Shown: positions 28,369-38,110, counted from the first letter of the stretch. The stretch is 64,000 nt of DNA from Aerococcus sanguinicola (GCF_008726925.1 NZ_VYWO01000004.1:1-64000), one strand, 5' to 3'. Notes: generated from the letters alone by a model not told the origin. A program made the numbers and translations.

Positions 28369-29850
28369 ATGTACTATCAATCCACCCGCAATCCCAAGCA
28401 AGTCGTCTCAGCTTCCCAGGCTATCCTCCAGGGGCTAGCACCAGACGGCGGGCTCTATGTTCCCCAATCCTTCCCCCAACTGGACCTGGACTGGGACCAG
28501 CTTAAAGACTACTCCTACCAAGAAATGGCAGCCTTCATCCTCAGCCCCTTCCTCGATGACTACCGTCCGGAAGACCTCCGTGCCTGCATCGACGCTGCCT
28601 ATGACCAAAAGTTCGATGATCCCAAAATTGCGCCGCTTGTTCAAGTGGGCGACCGCTATCATTTGGAGCTCTTCCACGGAGCAACCATCGCCTTCAAGGA
28701 TATGGCCCTGTCGATCCTGCCCCATCTGATGACCAAGGCAGCTGAAATTAACCACAATGATAAAGAAATCATCATCCTGACGGCCACCTCAGGGGATACC
28801 GGTAAGGCCGCCATGGCTGGCTTCGCCGATGTGCCGTCTACCAAGATTGCGGTCTTCTATCCAGAAGGCGGGGTGAGCGACATCCAAGAGAAGCAGATGC
28901 TCACCCAAAAAGGGGCCAATACCTATGTCTATGCGGTAAAGGGCAACTTCGATGATGCCCAGACCAAGGTCAAGGCCCTCTTCAACGACCCCGACCTGCG
29001 CCAAAAGCTAGCCGACCAAGGGGCCCAGTTCTCTTCTGCCAACTCCATGAATATCGGCCGGCTCCTGCCCCAAGTGGTCTACTACTTCTATGCCTATGCC
29101 CAATTGGTCAAGACCGGCGCCATCACGGCGGGCGAGGCCATCGACTTCACCGTACCAACAGGAAACTTCGGGAATATCTTGGCAGCTTATTACGGCCAAC
29201 GCTGTGGTCTGCCGGTCAAGCAACTCATCTGTGCTTCTAACGACAACAAGGTCCTCTACGACTTCTTCCAGACTGGGACCTATAACCGCAAGCGTGACTT
29301 CAAGCTAACCATCTCCCCTTCCATGGACATCCTCGTCTCCTCCAACTTCGAGCGCATGCTCTACCATGCCCTAGGCGATGATAGCCAGGAGCTGACTCGG
29401 CTCATGGACCAGCTGGACCAAGATGGCCGCTACCAAGTAACGTCTGAAGAGCTCCAAGCCTTCCAGGGGCTAAGCGGGGAATACGCCAGCGAGGCAGAGA
29501 CCAAGGATGAAATTAAGACCGTCTTCGACCGCACAGGCTATCTCATGGACCCCCACACTGCTGTGGCTTCACGGAGCTATGGCAAGTACTTAGCTGACCA
29601 TGAAGCGGGCCAGGCAGGCGTCATCATCTCCACCGCCAGCCCTTACAAATTCCCAGCTACAGTGCTTGAAGCCATTGGTCAAGATGCCAGCCAAGCCAGC
29701 ATCAGCGACCGCCTGGCTAGCCTGCGCGAACTGAGCGGTCTTGCCTATCCTCAAGCCATCCAGGAACTCGAAAGCGCCCCCGTCCGCGACAAAGACATCC
29801 TGTCTATCGACCAAATGGAAGACCAAGTGCTGAAGATTGTGGAAGATTAA
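28369..29850 (+). CDS. thrC: Threonine synthase
   Basis: PLP-dependent conversion of O-phosphohomoserine to threonine. The start MYYQSTRNPKQVV has AAAAGGAGACCCACC before it and gives 493 residues; the frame is open 25 codons further up, but that stretch contains the promoter. The PLP lysine is in GATIAFKDMAL; the phosphate/Gly loop TATSGDTGKAA and PTGNFGNILAAYYG are present. The ~490-residue length is the class with the longer insertion. Isolated from hom/thrB here. Threonine feeds ilvA. Confidence 0.95.
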   Translation: MYYQSTRNPKQVVSASQAILQGLAPDGGLYVPQSFPQLDLDWDQLKDYSYQEMAAFILSPFLDDYRPEDLRACIDAAYDQKFDDPKIAPLVQVGDRYHLELFHGATIAFKDMALSILPHLMTKAAEINHNDKEIIILTATSGDTGKAAMAGFADVPSTKIAVFYPEGGVSDIQEKQMLTQKGANTYVYAVKGNFDDAQTKVKALFNDPDLRQKLADQGAQFSSANSMNIGRLLPQVVYYFYAYAQLVKTGAITAGEAIDFTVPTGNFGNILAAYYGQRCGLPVKQLICASNDNKVLYDFFQTGTYNRKRDFKLTISPSMDILVSSNFERMLYHALGDDSQELTRLMDQLDQDGRYQVTSEELQAFQGLSGEYASEAETKDEIKTVFDRTGYLMDPHTAVASRSYGKYLADHEAGQAGVIISTASPYKFPATVLEAIGQDASQASISDRLASLRELSGLAYPQAIQELESAPVRDKDILSIDQMEDQVLKIVED

Positions 29851-29865
29851 AAGAATAAATCGAAT

Positions 29866-29906
29866 GTCCCCAAACTAGGTCTTGCAGCCTGCTTTGGGGC
29901 ATTTTT
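29866..29906 (+). terminator. thrC terminator
   Basis: CCCCAAA...TTTGGGG stem followed by CATTTTTC, 15 bp after the stop. Confidence 0.8.
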
Positions 29907-29921
29907 CATCTTCCCAATCTT

Positions 29922-29950
29922 TTGTCTAAAGGCTGGGAATATATTATACT
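29922..29950 (+). promoter_or_regulatory. mvaA promoter
   Basis: TTGTCT (29922-29927), 17-bp spacer, TATACT (29945-29950), 32 bp before the mvaA start. Confidence 0.75.
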
Positions 29951-29982
29951 TAAGGCAATGACAATAAAGGAGCGATTCCACC

Positions 29983-31317
29983 ATGAGCAAAAAAATATGG
30001 CGACATTTTCACAAAAAAGACTTGCAAGAACGCTGGCAGGTCCTCGAAGAGGCAGGGATCCTGAGTCCTGAAAGTTACCAAGCGCTCACTGGGGGCCAGG
30101 GCCTATCCCTGGAGATGGCCGACCAGATGATTGAAAATGTCATCACGACCTACCAGATTCCCATGGGCCTGAGTCTGAACTTGACCGTCAATGACAAGGC
30201 CTATATCGTGCCCATGGTAACCGAAGAACCCAGCGTAGTTGCCGCCAGCAACTTCGCCGGGCAAATCGTTAATGCCGGTTCTGGCTTCAAGGCCCAGGTC
30301 AAGTCCCGCCTAATGACGGGCCAGGTCTGCCTGACAGGTCCTGCTGATCCGGACCTCCAAAATCACTTCGAAGATTGGGTCAGTGCCCATGAAGGCGACA
30401 TCTTGGACTGGGCGCGCTCGGCCTATCCCGCCATCCTCAAGTATGGAGGTGGCCCACGCGCGGTCCGTTCGGCCTATTACCCCTACAAGGACCGGGGCTT
30501 CTACCTCATCTACCTGGATGTGGATACCCAGGAAGCCATGGGGGCCAATATGATGAACACCATGTTGGAGGCCGTCAAGCTGAAGAGCTGCCAGGCCCTC
30601 AACCAGAGCCTGGCCAGTGACGCCAGCCCTGTCTTCGATCCCCTCATGGCCATCCTCTCCAACCATGCTGACCAATGCCTGGTTGAGGTAAGCTGTGAAA
30701 TTCCAGCGCGCAAGCTCAGCCGTCCAGGGCTAGCTGGTAGCCTGGTCGCCCAGCGGATTGCCTATGCCAGCGACCTGGCCCAGGTCGACCCCTACCGGGC
30801 AGCCACCCACAACAAGGGGATCATGAATGGAATTGATGCGGTTGTTGTCGCCACTGGCAATGACTGGCGGGCCATCGAAGCCGGTGCCCACTCCTATGCC
30901 GCTAAGGATGGGGCCTACCGCGGCCTCGCCACTTGGGACTATGATGCCCAAGCGGAGACCCTCCGAGGCCAGCTCTGCCTGCCCCTAGCAGTAGGCACAG
31001 TTGGGGGTTCTATCGGTATCCATCCCCAGGCCAAGTTAAGCCAGGACCTACTCGGCCACTTACCCGCCCAAGAGCTCATGCAGGTGATCGCGGCTATTGG
31101 CCTGGCCCAGAACCTCGCCGCACTCCGAGCCCTGGTGTCGGAGGGTATCCAGTCCGGACATATGGCCCTCCACGCCCGGTCTGTCGCCATCCAGGTTGGT
31201 GCCGAGGGCGAAGAAGTTGCCCAGCTGGCCGCTGCCCTAGCTGATAGCTCGACCATCAACCAAGAAACAGCCCGTGAACTCTTAGCTGAACTCCGGCAAG
31301 AAAAGAATAAGTATTAA
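29983..31317 (+). CDS. mvaA: Hydroxymethylglutaryl-CoA reductase, class II
   Basis: Reduces HMG-CoA to mevalonate, the committed step of the bacterial mevalonate isoprenoid pathway. The 444 residues contain the substrate-binding ENVITTYQIPMGLSLNL, EEPSVVAAS, a cofactor region with NKGIMNGIDAVVVATGNDWRA, and the C-terminal HMALHARSVA with the catalytic His. AAAGGAGCGATTCCACC precedes the ATG. It converges with mvaS across a shared terminator. Confidence 0.95.
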   Translation: MSKKIWRHFHKKDLQERWQVLEEAGILSPESYQALTGGQGLSLEMADQMIENVITTYQIPMGLSLNLTVNDKAYIVPMVTEEPSVVAASNFAGQIVNAGSGFKAQVKSRLMTGQVCLTGPADPDLQNHFEDWVSAHEGDILDWARSAYPAILKYGGGPRAVRSAYYPYKDRGFYLIYLDVDTQEAMGANMMNTMLEAVKLKSCQALNQSLASDASPVFDPLMAILSNHADQCLVEVSCEIPARKLSRPGLAGSLVAQRIAYASDLAQVDPYRAATHNKGIMNGIDAVVVATGNDWRAIEAGAHSYAAKDGAYRGLATWDYDAQAETLRGQLCLPLAVGTVGGSIGIHPQAKLSQDLLGHLPAQELMQVIAAIGLAQNLAALRALVSEGIQSGHMALHARSVAIQVGAEGEEVAQLAAALADSSTINQETARELLAELRQEKNKY

Positions 31318-31326
31318 TATCAGAGC

Positions 31327-31371
31327 TAAAGAAATACCTCTGCTGGCATTCCCTAGCAGAGGTATTTCTTT
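31327..31371. terminator. Bidirectional terminator between mvaA and mvaS
   Basis: AAAGAAATACCTCTGCT...AGCAGAGGTATTTCTTT, a perfect 17-bp stem with T-rich ends on both strands. Confidence 0.92.
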
Positions 31372-31386
31372 GTCTTTATTTGATTT

Positions 31387-32559
31387 TTATTTCTTCCCAT
31401 AGCGGCGTTGGTGGGCGGCCATACCCTGGACATAGTAGGTCTCGCTCGGATGAGCAGGCGTCAGATTGAGCTGGCTGCCATCACTCGGCAGGCGGTCATT
31501 AAAGAGTTCCTCGTAGCGTTCGACTGACACTTCTTCGCGCTGGTCGAGGAAGGCTTCATGGGCCGCTTTATGCTGGCCGGCTTGGAAGCCCTCTGCCAGG
31601 GTCAGGCTGAAGAATTCGCCCACCGATCCTGAACCGTAGCTGTACATGCCAATCCGGTCGCCCGCTTTGAGGCTATCAGCCTGGTCCAAGAGGCTGATCA
31701 AGCTGAGATAGAGCGAGCCGGTATAGACATTGCCGATCCGCCGGCTGTAGACTTCGCTAGCCTCAAAATAGGTCCGCAAGCTGTCCTTCTTAGCGTCAGA
31801 CGCCCCCCGCATCAGGCGACGGAGGCCCTTAAGCCCCATCTTGGTGTAAGGCAGGTGGAAGCAGATGGCTTCGAAGTCATCCAAAGTTAAGCCTGTTTCT
31901 TCTTGGTACTTCTCCCAAACTTGTTCCAGAACATGGGTGTACTGGCGGAGGGAGAGCTTGCCATCCACCATGGCCTTGTCCGTATAGTTAGGCCGCCAGA
32001 AGTCCATCACGTCTTCCGTCATGAAGGCAGATACTGGGTCCACTAGGGCTAGGCTCGGATTGGCAGAGAGCAGCATGGCAACCGCCCCTGCCCCCTGGGT
32101 CGCCTCCCCGGAGGTCTCCAAGCCATAGCGGGCAATATCGGAAGCTACGACGAGCACTTTACGCTCGGGATGGCTGCGCACATAGTCCAAGCCCAGGTGG
32201 AGGGCTGCCGTTGCGCTATAGCAGGCTTCCTTGAACTCCACCGACCGAGCAAAAGGCTGGATACCCAGCAAGTGGTGGATGTAGACAGCGGAAGACTTGG
32301 ACTGGTCAATCCCACTCTCCGTGCCCACCAGAACCATATCAATCGCTGCCTTGTCTGCCTCCGTTAAGAAAACAGCAGCATTGGCCCCCATGGTTACAAT
32401 GTCCTGGCTGATTGGAGGGACAGCCATCTGGTCCTGGCCGATCCCCTCCTTAAATTTCTTCGGGTCAACGTCGCGCGCATGGGCTAAATTCGCCATATCG
32501 ACGAAGTAGCCTGGCGCATAGAAGTTCATCTTATCAATACCCACAGCTAAATTCTGCAT
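31387..32559 (-). CDS. mvaS: Hydroxymethylglutaryl-CoA synthase
   Basis: Condenses acetyl-CoA with acetoacetyl-CoA to HMG-CoA, the step before MvaA. The start MQNLAVGIDKMNFYAPGYF is chosen because GGAGAAG sits 8 nt upstream; the ATG five codons earlier has no ribosome site. The 390-residue length is typical. The nucleophile is Cys113 in EFKEACYSATAAL; the DFEAICFHLPYTKMGLKG and SYGSGSVGEFF motifs are also present. Confidence 0.96.
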   Translation of the reverse strand: MQNLAVGIDKMNFYAPGYFVDMANLAHARDVDPKKFKEGIGQDQMAVPPISQDIVTMGANAAVFLTEADKAAIDMVLVGTESGIDQSKSSAVYIHHLLGIQPFARSVEFKEACYSATAALHLGLDYVRSHPERKVLVVASDIARYGLETSGEATQGAGAVAMLLSANPSLALVDPVSAFMTEDVMDFWRPNYTDKAMVDGKLSLRQYTHVLEQVWEKYQEETGLTLDDFEAICFHLPYTKMGLKGLRRLMRGASDAKKDSLRTYFEASEVYSRRIGNVYTGSLYLSLISLLDQADSLKAGDRIGMYSYGSGSVGEFFSLTLAEGFQAGQHKAAHEAFLDQREEVSVERYEELFNDRLPSDGSQLNLTPAHPSETYYVQGMAAHQRRYGKK

Positions 32560-32785
32560 ACTATCTTCTCCCATACTTGATTATTTTAAAACTGGTCAAC
32601 GTCCCAGAAATTCGAATATAGTCAATTGTTATTTTATCATCTTTAGCCGTAAATATGTACCAATCTTATTTAAGAACTGGTAAAGAAGCGAGCTAGAGGC
32701 AAGGACTTGCTCAACCTGACCTCTAAAAGAAGCCCTTTGATCCTTTCAAGACCAAAAAAATTCCTCCCCACACAATCAGTGAAAA

Positions 32786-32815
32786 CAAAAAAGCCATGCA
32801 CGCATTGAACATGGC
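32786..32815 (-). terminator. Terminator of the amino-acid ABC ATPase gene
   Basis: GCCATG...CATGGC stem and TTTTTTG on the minus strand, 19 bp after the stop. Confidence 0.78.
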
Positions 32816-32833
32816 CTCGTATAATCTCTATTC

Positions 32834-33568
32834 TTAGTGGAGCACCTTATCCAAGAAGCTCTTAGTCCGTTCATTTTCAGGTTGGGTGAAGAGTTTTTCA
32901 GGAACATCCTCTTCCACAATATAGCCCCCATCCATGAAGACGACCCGGTCAGAAACCTCGCGGGCAAAGCCCATTTCGTGGGTCACAATCACCATGGTCA
33001 TCCCTTCTTCTGCCAAGTCCTTCATCACTTCTAGAACATCTCCTACCATTTCGGGGTCCAGGGCAGAAGTCGGTTCGTCAAAGAGCATCAGGTCAGGGTT
33101 CATAGCTAGGGCCCGGGCAATAGCCACCCGCTGTTGTTGGCCCCCAGACAAGGAGTTGGGATAGGCGTCCGCCTTATCCTCCAAGCCCACCGTATCCAAG
33201 AGTTCGAGGGCTTTCTGGTCCGCTTCAGCTTGGCTCATCTTATTTAATTCCACAGGGGCCAAGGCTATATTTTCTTGGACGGTAAGATGGGGGAAGAGGT
33301 TGAACTGCTGGAAGACCATGCCCACATTCTCCCGAGCCTTGTTAATATCGATCGAAGGATCAGAAATATTGACACCATCCACGATCACTTCTCCCGCATC
33401 AATATCTTCTAAGCGATTCAGACAACGCAGCATGGTTGATTTCCCGGAACCTGAAGGGCCAATCACACAAACCACTTCCCCTTCAGCCACCTTGAAATTA
33501 ATATCCTTTAATACCTCATTATCGCCAAAGCTCTTCTTTAGCCCGTTTACGACGACTTTATCCATCAT
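32834..33568 (-). CDS. Polar amino-acid ABC transporter ATP-binding protein (GlnQ family)
   Basis: A nucleotide-binding domain of the PAAT importer family. Walker [10 protein letters not shown], the [16 protein letters not shown]-loop, signature LSGGQQQR, Walker [16 protein letters not shown] and IVTHEMGFA are all intact over about 244 residues. The start is placed at an ATG 6 nt after AAAGG; two in-frame ATGs flank it. No permease or binding protein lies on either side: a terminator follows and 480 bp of gene-free DNA precede it. It therefore depends on partners elsewhere. Confidence 0.9.
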   Translation of the reverse strand: MMDKVVVNGLKKSFGDNEVLKDINFKVAEGEVVCVIGPSGSGKSTMLRCLNRLEDIDAGEVIVDGVNISDPSIDINKARENVGMVFQQFNLFPHLTVQENIALAPVELNKMSQAEADQKALELLDTVGLEDKADAYPNSLSGGQQQRVAIARALAMNPDLMLFDEPTSALDPEMVGDVLEVMKDLAEEGMTMVIVTHEMGFAREVSDRVVFMDGGYIVEEDVPEKLFTQPENERTKSFLDKVLH

Positions 33569-33574
33569 GATCAT

Positions 33575-34055
33575 CCTTTCGCTTTCTCATCAATCTCTTA
33601 ATTAAGTAGTCCTATTATATCAAATATATGACAAACTAACAGCTATTCTGGAAAATTTATTACAAGAAAGATCATGAGAGATTAGTTAGCCTAAATAAAC
33701 TTTTTCAACACTAATAAAAGACCAGCCCTCCAGCTGGTCTCCTTTATTTTTTATCTTTATTATGTAACGCCTAATAGCGAGATACGGCCTTAATTGGCAT
33801 TGGATCACCTTAACCTTTCTGTTGAAATTGATTGAAAAGCAAGAACAATCCAGTCACTCCTTCCTGCAAAAAGAAAAACTAGCCCAGCAAAAAGCGGGCT
33901 AGTTGGATTTGACAATATAAGATTTTGGGCATGAAGGATGACCGGCACGCGTAACACTCACTAAGCTTTGCTTTAGCATCGTCATTCGTAAGTGTCACTC
34001 CCTTCTGTCATTCTCCAGCTACTTCTATTGTAACGGATGCTATAAAATTTGCAAG
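33575..34055. other. Gene-free interval with promoter and hairpins
   Basis: An extended -10 TGaTATAAT (minus, 33614-33622) probably serves the ABC ATPase gene. A GACCAG/CTGGTC hairpin with T-rich flanks is at 33719-33748, and the uxaC terminator is at 33872-33904. Between that terminator and uxaC, 33930-34025 folds into nested imperfect arms (GAATGACAGAAGG / CCTTCATG and GACACTTACG / GAGTGTTACG). No open frame is supported. Confidence 0.5.
33872..33904 (-). terminator. Terminator of the glucuronate operon
   Basis: AACTAGCCC-gctttttgct-GGGCTAGTT followed by TTTC on the minus strand, 150 bp beyond the uxaC stop. Confidence 0.82.
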
Positions 34056-35489
34056 TTATTTGCCAATTTCGACGGTTTTTTCTTCATCGTAGAAGAAGTT
34101 TACCGCATTGTTATAGCAGACATTGGTGATGAGTTTCTCTAAGAGGGCGTCATCATTAGGGATTTCACCACGTTCAACCAAGTCGCCGATGTAGTCACAG
34201 AAGAGGCGACGGAAGTATTCGTGGCGGGTGTAAGAGGTGAAGCTCCGTGAGTCGGTTAACATGCCGACAAAGTTCATCAAGAGACCAGCTTCAGCATAAG
34301 ACTTGAATTGTTTCAACATCCCATACTTGGTATCGTTGAACCACCAGCCGGAACCTAATTGGCAACGGCTCTTCTGACCATCTTCATTGCCTTGGAAGTT
34401 AGCTAAAGTTGTTGCTACCAAGTCAAAGTAGGTTGGGTTCAATGGGTAGATAATGGTCTTAGGCAATTCATCGGTCTTGTCAGCCGCATCTAAGAGACGG
34501 TTGAGAGCTTCAGCGACATTGCCTTGGTCATTGATGGAGTCTAAACCAGAGTCGAAGCCAGTCTTTTCAAACATCCGGGTGGAGTTGTCACGGATGGCAC
34601 CAAAGTGGATTTGGAATACAAAGTCTTCGCGTTTGTAGATCTTCATCAATTCCACTAAGAGGGCACTTTGGAATTTAGCGTATTCTAATTCGGTCAAAGC
34701 TTGGCCCTTAGCTGCTTTTTGGAAGATGTCTTCGACTTCTTCTTCTGTCGCATCAGCGTAAGCTAAGACTTTGAGGCCGTGGTCAGAAACGTGAGACCCG
34801 TGCTCACCGAAGAATTTGATCCGGTCTTCCAAGGATTCCATTAACTTCGCGAAGGAATCGATATGGATACCGTTCGCTTCTTCCATCTTGGCTAAGAAGT
34901 CAACGAAGGCTTCTTCCCCTGCCTTGAAGGCCCCATCTGGACGGAAGCCAGGTACCACGTCAACATCGAAAGAATCATCTTCCGCAATTTGCTTGTGGTA
35001 TTCCAAGCTATCGAAGGGGTTATCAGTGGTACAGATAAAGGTAACATTTGAGTCCTTGATCAATTGACGGGCGGTTAATTTTTCGTCTTGTAATTTGGTA
35101 TTTACCTTATCGTAGATTTCTTTCCAGTTGTCTGACGATAAGATTTCATCGATACCAAAATAACGTTTCAATTCCAAAGCATTCCAGTGGAAGAGAGGGT
35201 TCCCGATTGTATTTGGAACGGTTTCAGCCCATGCCTTGAACTTGTCTTCCGGTGCTGCATCCCCCGTAATTAAGGCTTCAGGATAGCCCATAGCACGTAA
35301 ACCACGCCATTTGTAGTGGTCCCCGCCGAGGAAGAGTTCCGTTGCATTCGCAAATTCATGGTCTTCCGCGATTTCTTGTGGGCTTAAGTGGCAGTGGAAG
35401 TCATAGATTGGCATATCTTTTGCAAAGTCATGGTAGAGGTGCTTGGCGCTTTCACTCTGTAACATAAAGTCGTCATTAATAAATGGCAT
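34056..35489 (-). CDS. uxaC: Glucuronate isomerase
   Basis: Isomerises D-glucuronate to D-fructuronate (and galacturonate to tagaturonate). The start MPFINDDFMLQSESAKHLYH has AAAGGGG upstream and gives 477 residues, the family norm; a longer frame exists without support. Family features: PIYDFHCHLSPQEIAED (metal-ligand HxH), FQIHFGAIRDNSTRMFEKTG and VGMLTDSRSFTSYTRHEYFRR. Last gene of the operon, 25 bp after kdgK. Confidence 0.96.
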   Translation of the reverse strand: MPFINDDFMLQSESAKHLYHDFAKDMPIYDFHCHLSPQEIAEDHEFANATELFLGGDHYKWRGLRAMGYPEALITGDAAPEDKFKAWAETVPNTIGNPLFHWNALELKRYFGIDEILSSDNWKEIYDKVNTKLQDEKLTARQLIKDSNVTFICTTDNPFDSLEYHKQIAEDDSFDVDVVPGFRPDGAFKAGEEAFVDFLAKMEEANGIHIDSFAKLMESLEDRIKFFGEHGSHVSDHGLKVLAYADATEEEVEDIFQKAAKGQALTELEYAKFQSALLVELMKIYKREDFVFQIHFGAIRDNSTRMFEKTGFDSGLDSINDQGNVAEALNRLLDAADKTDELPKTIIYPLNPTYFDLVATTLANFQGNEDGQKSRCQLGSGWWFNDTKYGMLKQFKSYAEAGLLMNFVGMLTDSRSFTSYTRHEYFRRLFCDYIGDLVERGEIPNDDALLEKLITNVCYNNAVNFFYDEEKTVEIGK

Positions 35490-35514
35490 AAATGGATTGC
35501 CCCTTTCTATTGCT

Positions 35515-36552
35515 TTAGCGTTGGACGTCGAAGTTGCTCCCCCGGTGCATGAGGGATTCGACATCTTTCAGATTTACGATAGCCATGTCGCCTGGAATGG
35601 TATGCTTCAAGGCAAAGGTCGCATTGGCGAACTGGATAGCTTCAGCATCGGTGTACTTATCGGTATTCAAGGCATAGATCAAGCCCGCTGCGAAGGCATC
35701 CCCGCCCCCGATCCGGTCGATGATATCCACATCAAAGACATTGGACGGATAGAGTTCATTATCCTTGGCATCGTAGAGGTAGGATTGGAGGATGTTGCGG
35801 CTCGCGTTGATGACCTTACGCTTGGTCAGTGCGATCTTCTCCAACTTGTAGTGGGAAGCGATCTGCTCGAGAATAGGTGTAATGGTATTGAAGTCATAAG
35901 GAAGGTGGATGTCCCGGTTGTCCTTATAATCATTCCCATCCACATCAGGTAAGAAGAGCGGTTCGATCCCAATCAAGAGGTCCGCATAAGGTGCCAATTC
36001 GGCCATGGCATGGCGGGCTTCTTCAAAGCCCCAGAGACTCGCTCGGTAGTTCAAGTCCAGGCTGACCTTCATGCCCCGGCGTTTGGCTTCGATCATACAC
36101 TGTTTACTGAGTTCGAAGAGCTCAGGTGACAGAGCCGCTGTGATCCCAGAGGTATGGAACCAGTTGGCATCTTCGAAGATTAAGTCGAAGTCATAGTCAT
36201 CGACCGTCGATTCCACAAAGGACGAATATTGCCGGTCATAAACAATCTTAGAGGGACGGATGGAGTGGCCCTTCTCTGCAAAATAGATCCCTAGGCGCGG
36301 ACCTTGGTGCAGGATGTAGCCGGTGTGTACCCCATTCTTACGCATAAATTCAACTGCAGCGTCCCCAATCTCATTGGCTGGAACAGCTGAGATAAAGCTG
36401 GCCCACATTCCAAGGTGGGCAATGGTGGCGGCAATATTAGCTTCAGACCCACCAAATGTTGCTTCAAAATTTTGGGCTTGGGAGAAACGCTCACTGCTCT
36501 CTGTCGTCAGACGGAGCAGGAGTTCCCCTAAAGTCACAACTTTTTTAAGCAT
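35515..36552 (-). CDS. kdgK: 2-dehydro-3-deoxygluconate kinase
   Basis: PfkB-family sugar kinase. The N-terminal GELLLRLTTESSERFSQAQNFEATFGGSEANIAATIAHLG and the C-terminal signature DRIGGGDAFAAGLIYAL, with the catalytic Asp, are present; 345 residues. Context (uxuA, kdgA) makes 2-keto-3-deoxygluconate the likely substrate. Its start overlaps the kdgA stop (TAATG), so the kinase and aldolase are coupled. Confidence 0.92.
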   Translation of the reverse strand: MLKKVVTLGELLLRLTTESSERFSQAQNFEATFGGSEANIAATIAHLGMWASFISAVPANEIGDAAVEFMRKNGVHTGYILHQGPRLGIYFAEKGHSIRPSKIVYDRQYSSFVESTVDDYDFDLIFEDANWFHTSGITAALSPELFELSKQCMIEAKRRGMKVSLDLNYRASLWGFEEARHAMAELAPYADLLIGIEPLFLPDVDGNDYKDNRDIHLPYDFNTITPILEQIASHYKLEKIALTKRKVINASRNILQSYLYDAKDNELYPSNVFDVDIIDRIGGGDAFAAGLIYALNTDKYTDAEAIQFANATFALKHTIPGDMAIVNLKDVESLMHRGSNFDVQR

Positions 36553-37202
36553 TACTTATCAGCCAAGATTGCAGCTAGGCGGTCCGCAAATTCTTTAGCT
36601 GTTGCTTTGACCCCTTCTGCCCCTTCTGCTTTGTAGTTTTTGGTAAGTGCTGAGCCCACACCAACAGCCCAAGCACCTTTGTTGATCCATTCTTCCATGT
36701 TGTCAATGTTCACGCCACCAGAAGGCATTAATTCCACTTGAGGAAGTGGGCCATGGATGTCTTTGATGAAGCCAGAACCAAGAACGCCACCTGGGAAGAC
36801 TTTGACGATTTCGCAGCCTAAGGTTAAGGCTTCTTGGATTTCAGTTGCTGAACCACAGCCTGGCAGATAAGGAACCGTATAGAGATTACAGATCTTAGCA
36901 ACTTCTGGGTTCCAAGCAGGGGAAACGATGAAGTCTGCCCCGTTTAAGATGGCGATACGAGCGGTAACAGGATCTAAAACTGTCCCAGCCCCAACGACCA
37001 TGTCGGTGCCCTTGAACTCTTCTGCTAAGCGAGCCATCACGCGTTCTGCCCCTGGTGTTGAGAAGGTAACTTCAATGTTCTTAACGCCGCCTTCATAGCA
37101 GGCTTTAGAGATGACATAGCCATCTTCTTCGCTTTCACCGCGGATAACAGCGAAGAGATAGTTTTCTTTCATTTGTACAATTGTTTCAGCTTTTTTTGCC
37201 AT
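36552..37202 (-). CDS. kdgA: 2-dehydro-3-deoxy-6-phosphogluconate aldolase
   Basis: Class I aldolase that splits KDPG into pyruvate and glyceraldehyde 3-phosphate. The 216 residues show VIRGESEEDG, the IEVTFSTPGAE strand, GAGTVLDPVTA and the Schiff-base region CEIVKVFPGGVLG; LMPSGGVN is the phosphate loop. GGAGGGAATTCACC precedes the ATG. Its products enter glycolysis and the pyruvate dehydrogenase. Confidence 0.95.
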   Translation of the reverse strand: MAKKAETIVQMKENYLFAVIRGESEEDGYVISKACYEGGVKNIEVTFSTPGAERVMARLAEEFKGTDMVVGAGTVLDPVTARIAILNGADFIVSPAWNPEVAKICNLYTVPYLPGCGSATEIQEALTLGCEIVKVFPGGVLGSGFIKDIHGPLPQVELMPSGGVNIDNMEEWINKGAWAVGVGSALTKNYKAEGAEGVKATAKEFADRLAAILADK

Positions 37203-37220
37203 TGGTGAATTCCCTCCTAA

Positions 37221-38072
37221 TTATTTATCGTGCTTAGCTAAGTTATCTTCGAAGTCTTTGACCTTGCTTTCTTGGTATTGACCTGCATAGTCGTCATTCA
37301 AGAACTTGTCTAAGCCCGTATTTTCTAAGCCAGCCCAACTTTCTTCTTCTTGACCAAAGATAATGGGATAGAAGAGAACGCCGTTGTCAGTTGCTGCCTT
37401 CAAGTCGCCAGGTGCATCCCCGACCATTAAGATCTTGTGCTTGTCATAGCCGTGTTCTAAGAGATTGGCAATGGCATCTTTCTTAGAGCCCGCTTCTTGA
37501 CCGTAGACCACATCGACATAGTCCATCAAACCATGGCGGGTCCATTCAGAGTTCAGAGCTTCTGAGTTAGCAGAAGATACAATAGCGAGGTCGGCCTTTT
37601 GGCTAATCGCAGCCAAGCCATCTTTAGCCCCTGGGAAAGGCTTGTCATTGCCTGCTAATTCTTCTTCAATCCCCTTATTCACGCGTTGTGACCAAGACAG
37701 CGCATGTTTGAGTGACTCATCGTCTTGGTCCTTCAAGGCTTCTTCTAAAGACCCATTGGATAAGGATGAAGTTGTTTCTGTCCACTCAGCCAAGGCATCA
37801 ATGTTGATGATATCTTCCCCAGCTTCTTTAGCATTGTTCAAGCAAATCACTAAGGCTTTGAAACGGTTAATCCCCCGAGTTGAGGAGAAGAGGTTAACCC
37901 GGTTCCAGTCTTCTTGGAACTGGTCCTTGTTTTGAATATTGAATTCATCCGCTGCTAAAGGTCCGAAATATTCGAAGTGCTTCACATTCATCGTATCCAT
38001 TGCACAGCCATCAGAATCCACGCAAACTAAATAGTCTCTTTGTTTCGTAAATTGTTCAGGTAAATTTGCCAA
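37221..38072 (-). CDS. HAD-superfamily hydrolase in the glucuronate operon
   Basis: A haloacid-dehalogenase-like hydrolase of 283 residues. Motif I is VCVDSDGCAMD (Asp nucleophile with the +2 Asp), motif II IVSSANSEA, and motif III/IV KKDAIANLL...ILMVGDAPGDLKAA. A large helical cap lies between motifs I and II. The substrate is unknown. Position between uxuB and kdgA suggests a sugar-acid phosphate, perhaps a detoxifying or overflow phosphatase, but that is inference. A stable hairpin separates it from uxuB. AAGGAGGAATTATC precedes the ATG. Confidence 0.85.
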   Translation of the reverse strand: MANLPEQFTKQRDYLVCVDSDGCAMDTMNVKHFEYFGPLAADEFNIQNKDQFQEDWNRVNLFSSTRGINRFKALVICLNNAKEAGEDIINIDALAEWTETTSSLSNGSLEEALKDQDDESLKHALSWSQRVNKGIEEELAGNDKPFPGAKDGLAAISQKADLAIVSSANSEALNSEWTRHGLMDYVDVVYGQEAGSKKDAIANLLEHGYDKHKILMVGDAPGDLKAATDNGVLFYPIIFGQEEESWAGLENTGLDKFLNDDYAGQYQESKVKDFEDNLAKHDK

Positions 38073-38110
38073 GATAATTCCTCCTTAAATTGATATTTTC
38101 CAACCACTAA

